Shown here piece after piece: positions 43,377 through 53,063 of a DNA stretch of 64,000 bases. The notes under the pieces are model-generated. The model saw only the letters and a program-made list of their open reading frames with translations. It searched no databases and was not told where the DNA came from. The position numbers and the translations under genes are program-made. Position 1 is the stretch's first letter. Each line of letters opens with the position of its first letter. This stretch comes from Pseudocercospora fijiensis CIRAD86 (lineage: Eukaryota; Ascomycota; Dothideomycetes; Mycosphaerellales; Mycosphaerellaceae), in the NCBI RefSeq assembly GCF_000340215.1, contig NW_006921535.1, forward strand, positions 2,693,122 through 2,757,121, written 5' to 3'.

Positions 43377-45335
43377 CTAGTCAGCCTGCGCGCTTCCGTG
43401 GTCGTCTCCGAGAGGCTGCACACTCGTAGACTGTAATCGAGACTGGAACTCGGACTGGATGGGGCTATGCTCACTGATAGAGTCAAGCGCAACTGGTTCG
43501 ACGATCTGCACGCTACGCCGACCGCCAGCACGTGCGCCTGTTGTGGGAGATATCAGTTGCTCTAGAGTATCCTCATCTTCCGCGGCAGCTTCGGCGACAC
43601 CATCAAGATTGGTGGCGCGGGCTTTGCCTTTGGAGGTTGCGGACTTGGTGATCTGGGACGAAGAGCTTTGCTCTTCGGGTGCAAGCACGAAGCGATCGGG
43701 TTCTGTATCTCCCTCGATGCTGCTTTCCTTGCCTTTCGAGCTTCGAGTCTTCTTCGAAGAGTTATCAAACCACCAAAAGCTGCTCTTCTTGCTCGTCGAC
43801 TGAGAATCGCTCTCTTTAGCGGTCACGAACTCAGTATCTGTGTCTTTACTTTCCCCATTGCCATTTGATAAAGTTGGCATGCCTGCGCTAGCGGTTTGCT
43901 TGTTCTTGAAGCTTGGCTCGATATGTTCCTCCTCACGATTTGACGCCATCGCGGAGCCACCCACACCGCGAATATCTGACCAGTACTCCAGCTTCTTTAC
44001 TTGCTCTTCTGCCACATGAATCGCCTTGTGCAAGTTACTAGCATGTCGCGCCTTGCGATCGTGTTCTTGTTGAAGCTGCAAATCATTGCCGTGCTCGTGG
44101 TTGGCAAGCGCCTGTTGCTCTGCTCGCAGTTGTTCGTGACGCGAGATGAGATCAATCAGCAGCTGGCGTCGTGAAGATTGGAATATAAGCATGCCCATGA
44201 TCTCCTCCATGCGCTCGCTGAGGTAGTAAAGCTCTTCGCCGCCCTGATCCGTGAAATTGCGGACCGCGACAATCTTCTCCCTGTCCACTGTTGACTTTCG
44301 AAGAGCCAAAAGGAGATGTCCAATGTTCAGGATTTCCATCTTCTCGACGTCTACGTTTGGATCGGGCCTGGCAATATTACTGACAAGCGTACTCGACGCA
44401 TTCCGACTCAACATGTTAGCTGAACGTATCGTCCGAGGATGAATCGTGAAGTAGTCCGAAGTCAACTCGTGAGCCTTTTCCTGCGTTCTATGCACGTTAC
44501 TCTTGCGCTTCCTCATGCGCAGCCATCTCCTTCTGCGCACAAAGCTGTGAAACCATGGATGATTGCCATGCCAGGCAAAAGTCGCGCCGGCACGGCCAAC
44601 GAACGCAAAGCTGTACTCCCAGCCCTCCTCGTCTACGTCGCGACTCATGTCAACATACCAGCTCTTCCATGCCCACTCCCAACTTGGATCTGGCACTTGA
44701 GCGTTGCGGATGTCTACAGCGCTTGTTCGAAACTGGCCATTCTGCCAGGGCTTCGGATCGCTAGGCAGCAGTGAAGCGGAGGAGTACTTCGGAATGCCAA
44801 AGAAGAACATGCCTCGCTGGTTCTCGTAAAGAATGTCGATGACCGTGTCTTCTTCATCTCCTTTGCCGAGATTCTTCTTGCGTTTATACACGCCTTTGGC
44901 CTTATTCTGCAGGCGAGACTGAGCTCTGTCGAGATTTGATTGTGCACGTCCCAGGTAGCTGCCGCCTCTCTGGAAAGGCTTCGGCTCCTCTCCCTCTGAT
45001 CCTCCCGGTGCTGCACTGGCAACCGTCTCGTCTGTGCCTCCTGGAGCTATGTTCTCTTGTGTGTGATAGCGGTCCTGTCCATACTTGGCATATTTTTGCT
45101 TGTTGTATCCTTGGCGGACGGTCTCCCTGAGCCCAGTGGAGGAATTCGTGAAGCGGTTATACAAAGTGTCCGGACCTGGTGACCCAGGAGTAGGATCGCT
45201 ATCACTCAGTTCAGCAGGAGTCTCGCCTTGGTATGAAGGTGCTTTGGAGTCCGTGCGGTCGACGAGGACGATGTGGTGCTCAGCCTTGATTCGGGTGGGA
45301 CTGGGCAGGCGAGTAAGGGAGGACGTGTCGGACAT
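43377..45335 (-). CDS. Dysferlin-domain peroxin/meiotic (Pex30-, Mug65-like) protein
   Basis: 652 residues as a single exon from the ATG at 45335. The segment YENQRGMFFFGIPKYSSASL through DPSWEWAWKSWYVDMSRDVDEEGWEYSF to FVRRRRWLRMRKRK is a dysferlin (DysF) pair: N-terminal W.W..WYVD and C-terminal W.Y...F ... RRR.W.R. Coiled-coil-like and disordered Ser-rich sequence follows, with EDEDTLEQL near the end. Known: fungal DysF proteins of the Pex23/30 and Mug65/Spo73 types act at ER-peroxisome contacts or in sporulation membranes. No transmembrane helix is evident, which favours the soluble Mug65/Spo73-like group. An alternative N-terminus through an upstream exon (45402-45565) is possible and would give 695 residues. 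Confidence 0.82.
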   Translation of the reverse strand: MSDTSSLTRLPSPTRIKAEHHIVLVDRTDSKAPSYQGETPAELSDSDPTPGSPGPDTLYNRFTNSSTGLRETVRQGYNKQKYAKYGQDRYHTQENIAPGGTDETVASAAPGGSEGEEPKPFQRGGSYLGRAQSNLDRAQSRLQNKAKGVYKRKKNLGKGDEEDTVIDILYENQRGMFFFGIPKYSSASLLPSDPKPWQNGQFRTSAVDIRNAQVPDPSWEWAWKSWYVDMSRDVDEEGWEYSFAFVGRAGATFAWHGNHPWFHSFVRRRRWLRMRKRKSNVHRTQEKAHELTSDYFTIHPRTIRSANMLSRNASSTLVSNIARPDPNVDVEKMEILNIGHLLLALRKSTVDREKIVAVRNFTDQGGEELYYLSERMEEIMGMLIFQSSRRQLLIDLISRHEQLRAEQQALANHEHGNDLQLQQEHDRKARHASNLHKAIHVAEEQVKKLEYWSDIRGVGGSAMASNREEEHIEPSFKNKQTASAGMPTLSNGNGESKDTDTEFVTAKESDSQSTSKKSSFWWFDNSSKKTRSSKGKESSIEGDTEPDRFVLAPEEQSSSSQITKSATSKGKARATNLDGVAEAAAEDEDTLEQLISPTTGARAGGRRSVQIVEPVALDSISEHSPIQSEFQSRLQSTSVQPLGDDHGSAQAD

Positions 45336-45401
45336 ATTGGTTAAGATTGATTAATTATATTGGGTAGACGAGTCGAAGAGAAGCATGTGAAAGAATGTCA
45401 C

Positions 45402-45565
45402 CTGGACTGAAGCTTGATGGGGTTGGTGAGAATGTCGCCGTGCGGAGTTGTTCGAGCGCCGAAGAGCACTTCACCCACGGATGGCACACTCTTGCGCGCG
45501 GGCTTCGGGTGGACGGCGAGCGACTCGGCTGAGCTCTTGGGCGACTCGGAGGTCGTCGTCGACAT
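45402..45565 (-). CDS. Candidate alternative first exon of the dysferlin-domain gene
   Basis: Frame from an ATG at 45565 reads MSTTTSESPKSSAESL, then PSVGEVLFGARTTPHGD and NPIKLQS. It stops just beyond a GTGACA donor at 45401. Splicing 45301-45401 (101 bp, CCCAG acceptor) would join it in frame to SPTRIKAEHH of the dysferlin protein, replacing its first 12 residues. The phase agreement has a one-in-three chance of being accidental, and the intron would be longer than its neighbours. It could also be a 55-residue stand-alone frame. Confidence 0.4.
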
Positions 45566-45944
45566 TGTTAGAACGCACGCTTGCTGTCCATCGAGGGCGG
45601 CCAGACGCGCATTATTGTGTTCGGAGACGGACGACGTGCAGCGTGAAAGCAGCAGCCAATGGCAAGCTCCCATCTGCCCGGTCTTTCCCCATCGAGCCAA
45701 GCCACACTTTCCGTGCCAGCAGGGAACGTGCTGCAGTGAACTCTAGGGAAGCTATGATCACCACTACGTCACATGCGTCGCTCGGTTGCTGGTGCTGGTG
45801 GCAGGAACGCTGAACGCACAGGAAAGCCTCCTTCGACCGCGAGCTCGGTGCTTCTTCTTCTACACACTCACAGAGGCTTCGATAATACACCGCCCTCCCT
45901 GGACACCTCGGTCGCAACTCAGCTTCTCATCACAACGCGGAACC

Positions 45945-46573
45945 ATGTCGAACCGTGTTGTCACTTTCGGTGGCGCTGCACTTGCTGCGGGTGTAGGTTA
46001 CTACTTCTACCAGGCCGGTGGTGACCCAAAAGTCGCCCAGAAGAAAGCCGAAGGTGAGTCGAATGCCAGTGGCTTCATGAGGGTGCGAGCATAGCTGATT
46101 GGCGATGACAGCCGACGCGGCCAAGATCTCCAACGAAGTCAAGTCGAACCTCCCAGGCTCAGGCAAAGAGGCGAAGAAGGAAGCGGAGGCATATGGTCAG
46201 GAAGCGCAGAGCAAGGTAAACCAGCTCTACAAAGACGCGAAGAACGAGGCTTCTAAAATCGACGATAAGCTTGAGGCATACCGTAAGGACGCCGCGGCCC
46301 AGCTGAACAGCGCAGCGAAAGACGCGTCGACTAGCGCGAACAAGGCGATTGACAAGTTCGACAAGAATGTGACAGAGGTGAGTGATCGGCTGTTCTGCAA
46401 ACCAGGAAGGGAAGGGCATAGATGGGCGGGTGGCGACGATGGCGAACATGATACAGCATAAGCGCCTGCAGGAGGATATTGATGTGCGTAGCGTGAACGT
46501 GTGCTGACAGGTGTGATAGGGTGCAGAGAAGGCCAAGAGCGGCATCTCCAGCTGGTTTGGTGGCTCCAAGTAG
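45945..46573 (+). CDS. Calcofluor white hypersensitivity-type protein (LEA-like, membrane-anchored)
   Basis: Exons 45945-46053, 46112-46377 and 46520-46573 (introns 58 and 142 bp) give 142 residues. The N-terminus has a hydrophobic Gly/Ala helix (VTFGGAALAAGVGYYFYQAGG) followed by DPKVAQKKAE. The body is a Lys/Ala/Glu-rich amphipathic helix of LEA/apolipoprotein type (KEAKKEAEAYGQEAQSKV, AKDASTSANKAIDKF). It ends SGISSWFGGSK. Known: this layout is annotated in many Pezizomycotina as a calcofluor white hypersensitive protein; its molecular role is unclear, possibly mitochondrial or cell-wall stress related. The second intron contains an in-frame 27-bp segment that could be a micro-exon (see findings). 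Divergent from the dysferlin gene. Confidence 0.82.
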
Positions 46574-47159
46574 ATGGACAATCGGCACGGACGAGAGGAA
46601 TGAGCAATGACTTGCGAGATGCATGCCACAGACAGTACATGTAATTGCATTCAGACCCTGTATAGTCTCGCTACGAAGCAGCTCTAAACCTTTGTCGAGC
46701 GGCACGTTTCCCGCCATGAATCATGGCAGCAGCAAGCCCTGCTTGGATTGGACGAAATGGTGTCGCTAGGTGGCGAGGCATTAATGCATTTTGCACTAAG
46801 CAGCTCTACGTACGACTGACTATACAGTCATGCTCATGACCTCGCAGAGCGACCTGCGAAGTGCCAGACATGGAGCGGTCAAAGAACACAGCAGAGTGAT
46901 CGCTCTCCTGCCGTGATTTGTTGCTAGCAGCTTGGCGGACCATGATAGAAGTCGGGGTGTAGTCGGCAACTACCGTTCGAATGCTGAAACGGCAGGTGCG
47001 CGACTGCCTTGCTAGTAAGACTTCTTACGATACCGAGCAACATCATCTTTTCTTACCACAAGACACTCACAAATACGCAACGCATTGGGTTTAAGCACCG
47101 CAATAGCAGGCATGGCACCATGAAACGCTCGCCAAACTGAATGCTGACTTCGGGTAGAC
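46574..47159. other. Intergenic
   Basis: No feature was recognised between the calcofluor-type gene and the F-box-like gene. Confidence 0.45.
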
Positions 47160-47705
47160 ATGGACAGCTCACCACTCAAGCGCCTGCCCGGTGAAGTGCT
47201 CCAGCGTATCATCAAGCTCGCTCTCTCGCACGATGAGCCACTGGCTCTGTCAAAGATCAGCTCATACAACGGTCTAACACAGACCTGTCGCCAGCTGCGT
47301 TCCGACACCTGGGCACTGTTCTGGAAATTCAATACCTTCCGCGAACAAGAACCTACCGAAAAGATGGAGATCAGCAGGCACACCAAACGCCTCCAGTACC
47401 TACTCGGCATCAGTCCACTCGTCGTCAAGCATATCGCTGGTCTTGACCTCTCACTCGAACTCCGCACAGCTACGGCACAAAGTTGGCAGGTGTCGATCAA
47501 GCACGCTGAATCTCCTGCTGCAAACTGCGAGCAAGTGCTGGCTTCTGGCAACGACAGGATTGCCCAAGGCAAGGTGTGGGTGTTCAGTCGATATTTGGAC
47601 AGGATTCTCGACGCGTACCAGCAAGCTGGTTTCGAGGTCTTCGCTACGCCGAAATTTGGTAGGCAGGATGGTGCCGTGAGACGGTTCTGGATGGTGCCTA
47701 CTTGA
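47160..47705 (+). CDS. Small F-box-like protein
   Basis: Single exon, 181 residues. The start MDSSPLKRLPGEVLQRIIKLAL matches the LP.E....I..LAL helix-1 pattern of fungal F-box-like and 2EXR proteins. Then come SKISSYNGLTQTCRQLRSDTW (T C R Q L R, the second conserved helix) and FWKFNTF. The C-terminal half is globular-looking with no recognised repeat. It may be a substrate adaptor of a Skp1-type ligase, but the F-box is too weak to be certain. Unrelated in its tail to the 34264-35461 protein, although the N-terminal logic is shared. Confidence 0.7.
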   Translation: MDSSPLKRLPGEVLQRIIKLALSHDEPLALSKISSYNGLTQTCRQLRSDTWALFWKFNTFREQEPTEKMEISRHTKRLQYLLGISPLVVKHIAGLDLSLELRTATAQSWQVSIKHAESPAANCEQVLASGNDRIAQGKVWVFSRYLDRILDAYQQAGFEVFATPKFGRQDGAVRRFWMVPT

Positions 47706-49880
47706 AATGGTCTCATGCACTGAGAACACGGGCTCGATCACTGATATGAAATGGGATTTGCAACTACTTTGAAAGGTTACAGCTGTCGAAGGGCGAGGAC
47801 TTGCGGGCCATTAACGATTTTGCTGTACAGTGACGCATGTAAGGAGGTGAGAATTGCTAGCGGGCGAACCCCTTATACGATCAATTCCCAACGCTTCACG
47901 CTCTCAACCAACAGCTATCAGCCATACGCTTACTGGATTTGATACTCTTTGTCCGAAGCTACCAAATGAAAAGTCCGGCATCCTCAAGAGGTGGTGCTCG
48001 GCCGGAATACGATCTGTGACACCTTCTGCACGTCCTTCAACTCTTGCAAGTACGGAGGCAGCTCTTCACAACACTTAGTAGGCGCAGTCTGATGAGCCTT
48101 AAGCAAGCCGACAGCCGTGAAACCTCGCTGTCTCCAACGGAGCATGATATATGTCAATCCTCGCTAAATACATATTCCTCGCAAACAAGAAAAACATAGG
48201 AGACCTTCGTCGCCTTCCGCTTTTGCTGATATTTCGCGACCATGTATGTATGCGCGAAGGGGATCCTTTGTCGTCAGTTGGTGTATGTAGGCGGGATCGT
48301 CGCCAATGATGTGTTCGCTCGATGAGCGTGAGCGAGAAGGGGCAGTCGTCATTTGCTGTTCAATTTCGATAGAGTCGAGTACAGGGCATGTTTCGTGTGC
48401 TTAGCAGATGTCAATTACCACCATGGCTGCGAACTATTGATTATGCTGCGTATACTATCTGATCTTCAATGCGTGTCATGGACATGGTGGATGTTCAATC
48501 ACATTATTTGACACCATTATGAGCCATTTCGCAGCTTTTACCCGTGCGGTATGCGTTACTCACTGCTTTCGAAGCCGGCGTTCTCGCAATGTCATGTCTG
48601 GTCTTCCAGATCCTTGCCGATGACAGAGACCGAAGTAAGGAAAAGGGTGGCTGTTTTCTGACATTCTCTCCTGCAGTGTGATCCATACCTAATGTCGACG
48701 ATTAGATAATTGTACATCGACGCTGAACGCTTCATAGGAACTCACCTGGGACTCTGTTGCTCAAGTACTCGTGATGGAAGGTGTGATGAAAATCGCTTCA
48801 AAGCGACCGTGGTTGCAGAGCAAGTCGTAATGACCGGGGGGGGGGGGGGGGTGCAAGAAATGTGATCTCGTAGAAGGAAATCCGACAACCAGGAACTCAA
48901 GCTTTTAGGAAAGAGAGGTAGGTCGCAAATGGACGGCAGCTGCAGCGTAATAAGAATGTACGAGTGTTGGATACCGATGTTCTGCGGTGACTAGTGAGCC
49001 TTTGAAATTCATTTCCGACTTTCCATGATAGCTTGACTCAACTAACAGACTTGTACTACGCAATTAACGTAAGCATAGAATGCGTGCGAAGAATTGACTT
49101 TGTAGGGAGTATCATTGAGTGTGCGATGCGGAGCTCACCTGGTGTGGCCTGAGAAACAGTCACTCGAAGTCGGAAATGTATCGAAAAACGATGCAAATTG
49201 ACGTTGAGGGCTCAGAGCACACAGACCGACAGAGCTCCAAGGATGAAGGAATACTTGAGGTGAGCCTGACTACCTCACGTTCAACCCCGCGAGGCAAGGC
49301 GACTCCGTACCGAAATCGCTACTGCACATAGCGAGGTGGCTCCCGTCATATCTTGAGCGAAGACAGCGTTGGAAATGCTGACTAAAAACCTGCTTATTTC
49401 TCACTTTGGGTGGCTCCTAGGTACGCTTTCGACGTTCCAGGCGTGATGAAAGTCATTGCAAACAAACACGGCGAGCTTGCAGCGCAGACGATAGCAGAGT
49501 GCAACGCCCTAAGTCATGCTTACAGTGAGCCTTCACCACTCACTTTCGACCTTTCGAGAGAACTTCGCTCCGAGTCACACTGGCTGCTGTGTATTTCGAG
49601 TAGAATCCAGTGTGTTTTGAGGTAGATTGTTTTGCGGAGTTCGGCCGAAAGTGCATCATCGTGCGCTCATGTCGAAGGCTCTCGAAGCCAGCCACTCGAG
49701 ATGTTGAAGCGATTGTGAGCGCTGCAAAAGGACATGGAGTCCGTGGACGGTGAGAAAAGTGTGAAGTCACAGCGGACTTTGAGCGGCGCTGGAGGATTTA
49801 AGCGCGATTTTAAGCTTAAAATCTAGTCTGTACCCGACAGCACGGCGCGTTCTCTCTGTCACGGAGCTAGGGATGTTGGA
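47706..49880. other. Gene-poor interval, 2.2 kb, next to the hAT block
   Basis: No supported gene. It includes a G16 homopolymer at 48836-48851 and a small palindrome TTTTAAGCTTAAAAT near 49809-49823. An open frame at 49410-49625 begins at GTG, not ATG. Its first 35 residues look protein-like but it has no start, no family and a stop soon after; it may be a gene relic. Confidence 0.45.
48836..48851. repeat. G16 homopolymer
   Basis: Sixteen consecutive G residues; length is likely variable and error-prone in assembly. Confidence 0.9.
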
Positions 49881-49950
49881 ATACACACTTCCGGAAATGC
49901 AGCCTTTGTACATAGTGTAATACACCTGAGTACACCCGTATACACAGATG
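49881..49950. repeat. Left copy of imperfect direct repeat bracketing the hAT block
   Basis: Shares TACACAC, then GTACATAGTGTA(A/T)TACA, GTACACC and ATACACAGAT in the same order and orientation with 52818-52886. The RIP-type composition starts immediately after this copy. Confidence 0.7.
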
Positions 49951-49954
49951 GCCT

Positions 49955-52800
49955 CATAACTTATTAGGCAAAGCGTAACTAAGCATATACTAAAGAGGAA
50001 GGTTAGGGTTACTAAGGCTATAGACTGCTATATAGTACGATTAGCTAAATGTCCGCGATTCCTTCGACCTAAGAGCCTCTCGTCAATTCTCGAATAGCCG
50101 ATGCTTCTGCCTGCTAAGTCTATACATTATTATCTAGACCTAGAGTATATAGCGGCTCCTATAAGGTAGTATTAAACCTAGTAGCATTGTTAGCCTCCTA
50201 TGCCTCCTATACGGTAATAGCTATTATAGAAGTAAATGCCTCTTATAGTAGGTCTTGTAGTATATCGTAGAAGTCGTCGTTGTCGTTACCGCCGGCATTA
50301 AGTCTATACTTAATCCGCAGGTTCTAATAGCAATAGACTAGCATCTCTATATACTCGTAAGACAGGCGGTTACGGCGAAGGTTATAGATAAAGCTATAAG
50401 CTAACTAGTTGCGCTTAGCAGCACCGGTTGTTAGACAGATTAATAGAGCTAGTATATATAACTCGGCGAGTTTAGGATACTCGCTTTTAATAAGGTTATG
50501 CCACTATTGTAACGAGCTTATATTCTTTGCCGCCTACTAGACGATATTGTTACTAAACAAGCCGCTACGGTTGCGTAGAGTGTAGAGATTAGTAAGCAAT
50601 AAGGCCGCTCTGTCTTCAACCTCGGCGGTAGACTCTAGTACGTATTTAAAGCTAGGTCGGCGGCTATTACGGCCTTATAGAGTGCACTATTTAGTAAGGT
50701 ATCTAGTGAGTCTATAGACCTCGTCGTTGCCAACTAGAATAGCCTGTTTATCCGGATCTTGTCGCTCTCGAGCATTAGCGAGGTACGCTATAAGCATTAG
50801 GGGATGATATAGCTCGTCGTATCGAATACTAATTATTTCGGTAATAGTATTTATTAGAATGAAGTCGTTAATAAAGGACTGGTTCTAAAGCTATCTATAA
50901 TTCGAGTATACGTGCGAGAGTAATAGTTTGTCGGTTTCGAGGGTAATAGTAACCTTAAGGAAGGGCTCTATTAGTTTGATATATCTACGAGTTATTAGCA
51001 ATAGCCGGCTTTACTACTTTAGTAGCTATAGAATACATACTCGTTTAAGCGCTTCTAGAAGCTATTATTCTTAGTAAGGTAGCAAATATGCTCCTAAGCA
51101 GCGCGCTACTCACTGCTTAAGCCTAACAATAGGAGGTGTTCTTATATACGAAGTTCTTGTATCTAGAAGCGGTTCTCGAAGACTACCCGAGCATAGTATA
51201 GCTAACCTTGCTAGCGAGTGTTTCTAGGGCTTTGAAACCGCCGTACTTTGCTATTGCTAAGTTGTAGGAGCAGTTTAAATAGAAGATAGGTATTCTTAAA
51301 GTAGTTTGAGACCGCTAGAATCTTAGTGTAGAACGAGTCTACGGTAGTGTAATTATAAATGTCGTTTATAAGCAATTTAGTAGTATAGGAATAGCAACCT
51401 AAGGTAACGAGGCGGGGCATCTCGGCTTAAACCTAATCTAACAGTTAGCTACTCGATAAGTAACGATAAGACGGCCCGTATACGGAAAGTGCCGCCGCTC
51501 GTCTACTTCTAATCTTTAAACTTACTAACCTCGAGGCCTTCGCTATAACATTCGCATTATTAGCAACTAACGCAATAACCTTATCCTTCTATAGCGCTAT
51601 TAATCGCTTTAGGCCTTTAGCGTGATTTTCTGCTATACTACGATTAGTACTAGTTAGCTTATAACCGACGAAAAACGCTACCCGAGGCGTAATAGCGAGA
51701 TAATTAGTATTCGACCTTCTAGCGGTGTCCTTCTAACTATTACTCGTATATATAATACGAGAGCTCTTCGATATCTCTGCATTTATCTCCGCCTATAGCC
51801 GCTTATAAATTCGAGGGAGATACTTATATCGAATTTGCTAGCGAGAAGGTAGTATAAAAGCAGGACGAAGAACCTTTAGCTATTCCTTAAATTAGGGGTT
51901 ATTAGTAATAGATAACTCCTTACTAGAGGCCAACACCTACTTAGTTAGCTTCTTACAAGTAGCATCGTGCTTAGCCGGAGACATATAGTCGATATAGCTA
52001 TTACCGCCGATAAGAATAGTTTGCTTTGCCTTAACAACTCGAGCGCTTCGAGGCACTTTATATTCGCTACTCTTAGCTAGGCCAATATCCTCGTCGACAG
52101 GCACCTTCTTAGGCTAATACTCCTCCTAGTATTCCTTAGGGAGAACACGGTATATAGATAGATAATTAACTACCCGCCCTTTAGCACTCGAAACCTATAT
52201 ATTACCGCAAAAGTTGCACTTAACCCTTAGGTGGTTCTTACTATTAAGCTAGGTACGAGTTACTAATAGCTAGTATAGATCCTCTATCCGTTTCCGCTTA
52301 TTTAGTATAGAGGCACCTAGCAAGAGGCGTTGTTAACTAGAAGACAAGTTGTCGGATATAGTAGTAGCAGTATTTAGCTTAGTAAAAGAGATAGAATCTA
52401 ATAGGCAAGGTAATGTCGATTAATAGGGACAAAGAGCTGAATTCTACTGCAAAATGGTCTATTATATCCTCTATAAACAAGGCCTCTATGCCGCTTAAAT
52501 TCCGCTCGAGATACTACTAGAAACGCAGTCCTTCCTTAAAAATTTTTTTATACTAGCTATAGTATTCTAGCTGCATATATAGTGTTCCCTTTAATCACAA
52601 TCTATCGCATTCTATACGCGATTATATATACAAACGCGGACCTGACGCGACAAGACACGAATTCTAGCGATAAGAATGTAATACTTCTAAGGGCGTATAT
52701 GTCTAGTCGACTAATAGGCGGTAATAGCGGCTAAAGCTATCTACTTAGCCTAGCAGCCAGCAGCGGCTCTAACACCTATTGGTACCGATAACTATTAATA
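49955..52800 (-). mobile_element. hAT-family DNA transposon, RIP-inactivated
   Basis: A minus-strand transposase remnant lies inside a block with the same CA/TG-poor, TA-rich composition as 1-12550. In reading order: a BED-finger-like KCNFCGN region near 52200; an RNase H-like core with VANNA near 51560-51600 and the open piece 51211-51420 (GCYSYTTKLLINDI, YFKN, RRFQSPRNTR, corresponding to the hAT segments for the H...N catalytic region and the R-rich TRW site); and a C-terminal dimerisation-type NLRRNRLSYEYIEMLVY near 50380. Many stops are present. Ends GGCCTCATAA at 49951 and the reverse complement of TTAATAATGGGGCC at 52792-52807 may be the terminal inverted repeats. An 8-bp target duplication was not found. 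Confidence 0.72.
50150..52290 (-). pseudogene. hAT transposase pseudogene
   Basis: Approximate span of the coding remnant described for the element. The boundaries are uncertain because no frame is continuous; the longest open piece is 69 codons (51211-51420). Trp codons appear as stops, as RIP would produce. Confidence 0.65.
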
Positions 52801-52817
52801 ATGGGGCCTTTTGCGGG

Positions 52818-52886
52818 TACACACCAGCTAAATTTCCCACCCCTGCGTACATAGTGTATTACAGAGTGTGTACACCATACACAGAT
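52818..52886. repeat. Right copy of imperfect direct repeat bracketing the hAT block
   Basis: Same motif order as 49881-49950, with small length differences. It sits directly after the RIP-type sequence ends and about 180 bp before the next gene. Confidence 0.7.
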
Positions 52887-53063
52887 CTGTGCACTCCATC
52901 CCTACACGGAGCCCGTGCACGCTCGCAAAAGTTCACCAGCTGTTTCCCTCCTGCACCTCTCTTCCTTCTGCATTTCACACCAAACGCGTTTCTTTGGCAG
53001 CCGTCACCACCACCAGCATAGACCAGTACAATTGCATACGAGCACACACCAGAACCTGCCACA

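Noticed and set aside
45398..45700. 100-codon frame starting at 45700
   Set aside because: The part before the internal ATG at 45565 is divergent promoter sequence; only the short downstream piece is considered as a possible exon.
49410..49625. Frame with protein-like first 35 residues
   Set aside because: Begins with GTG rather than ATG, has no upstream exon with matching phase that I could find, and no family; kept only as a possible relic.
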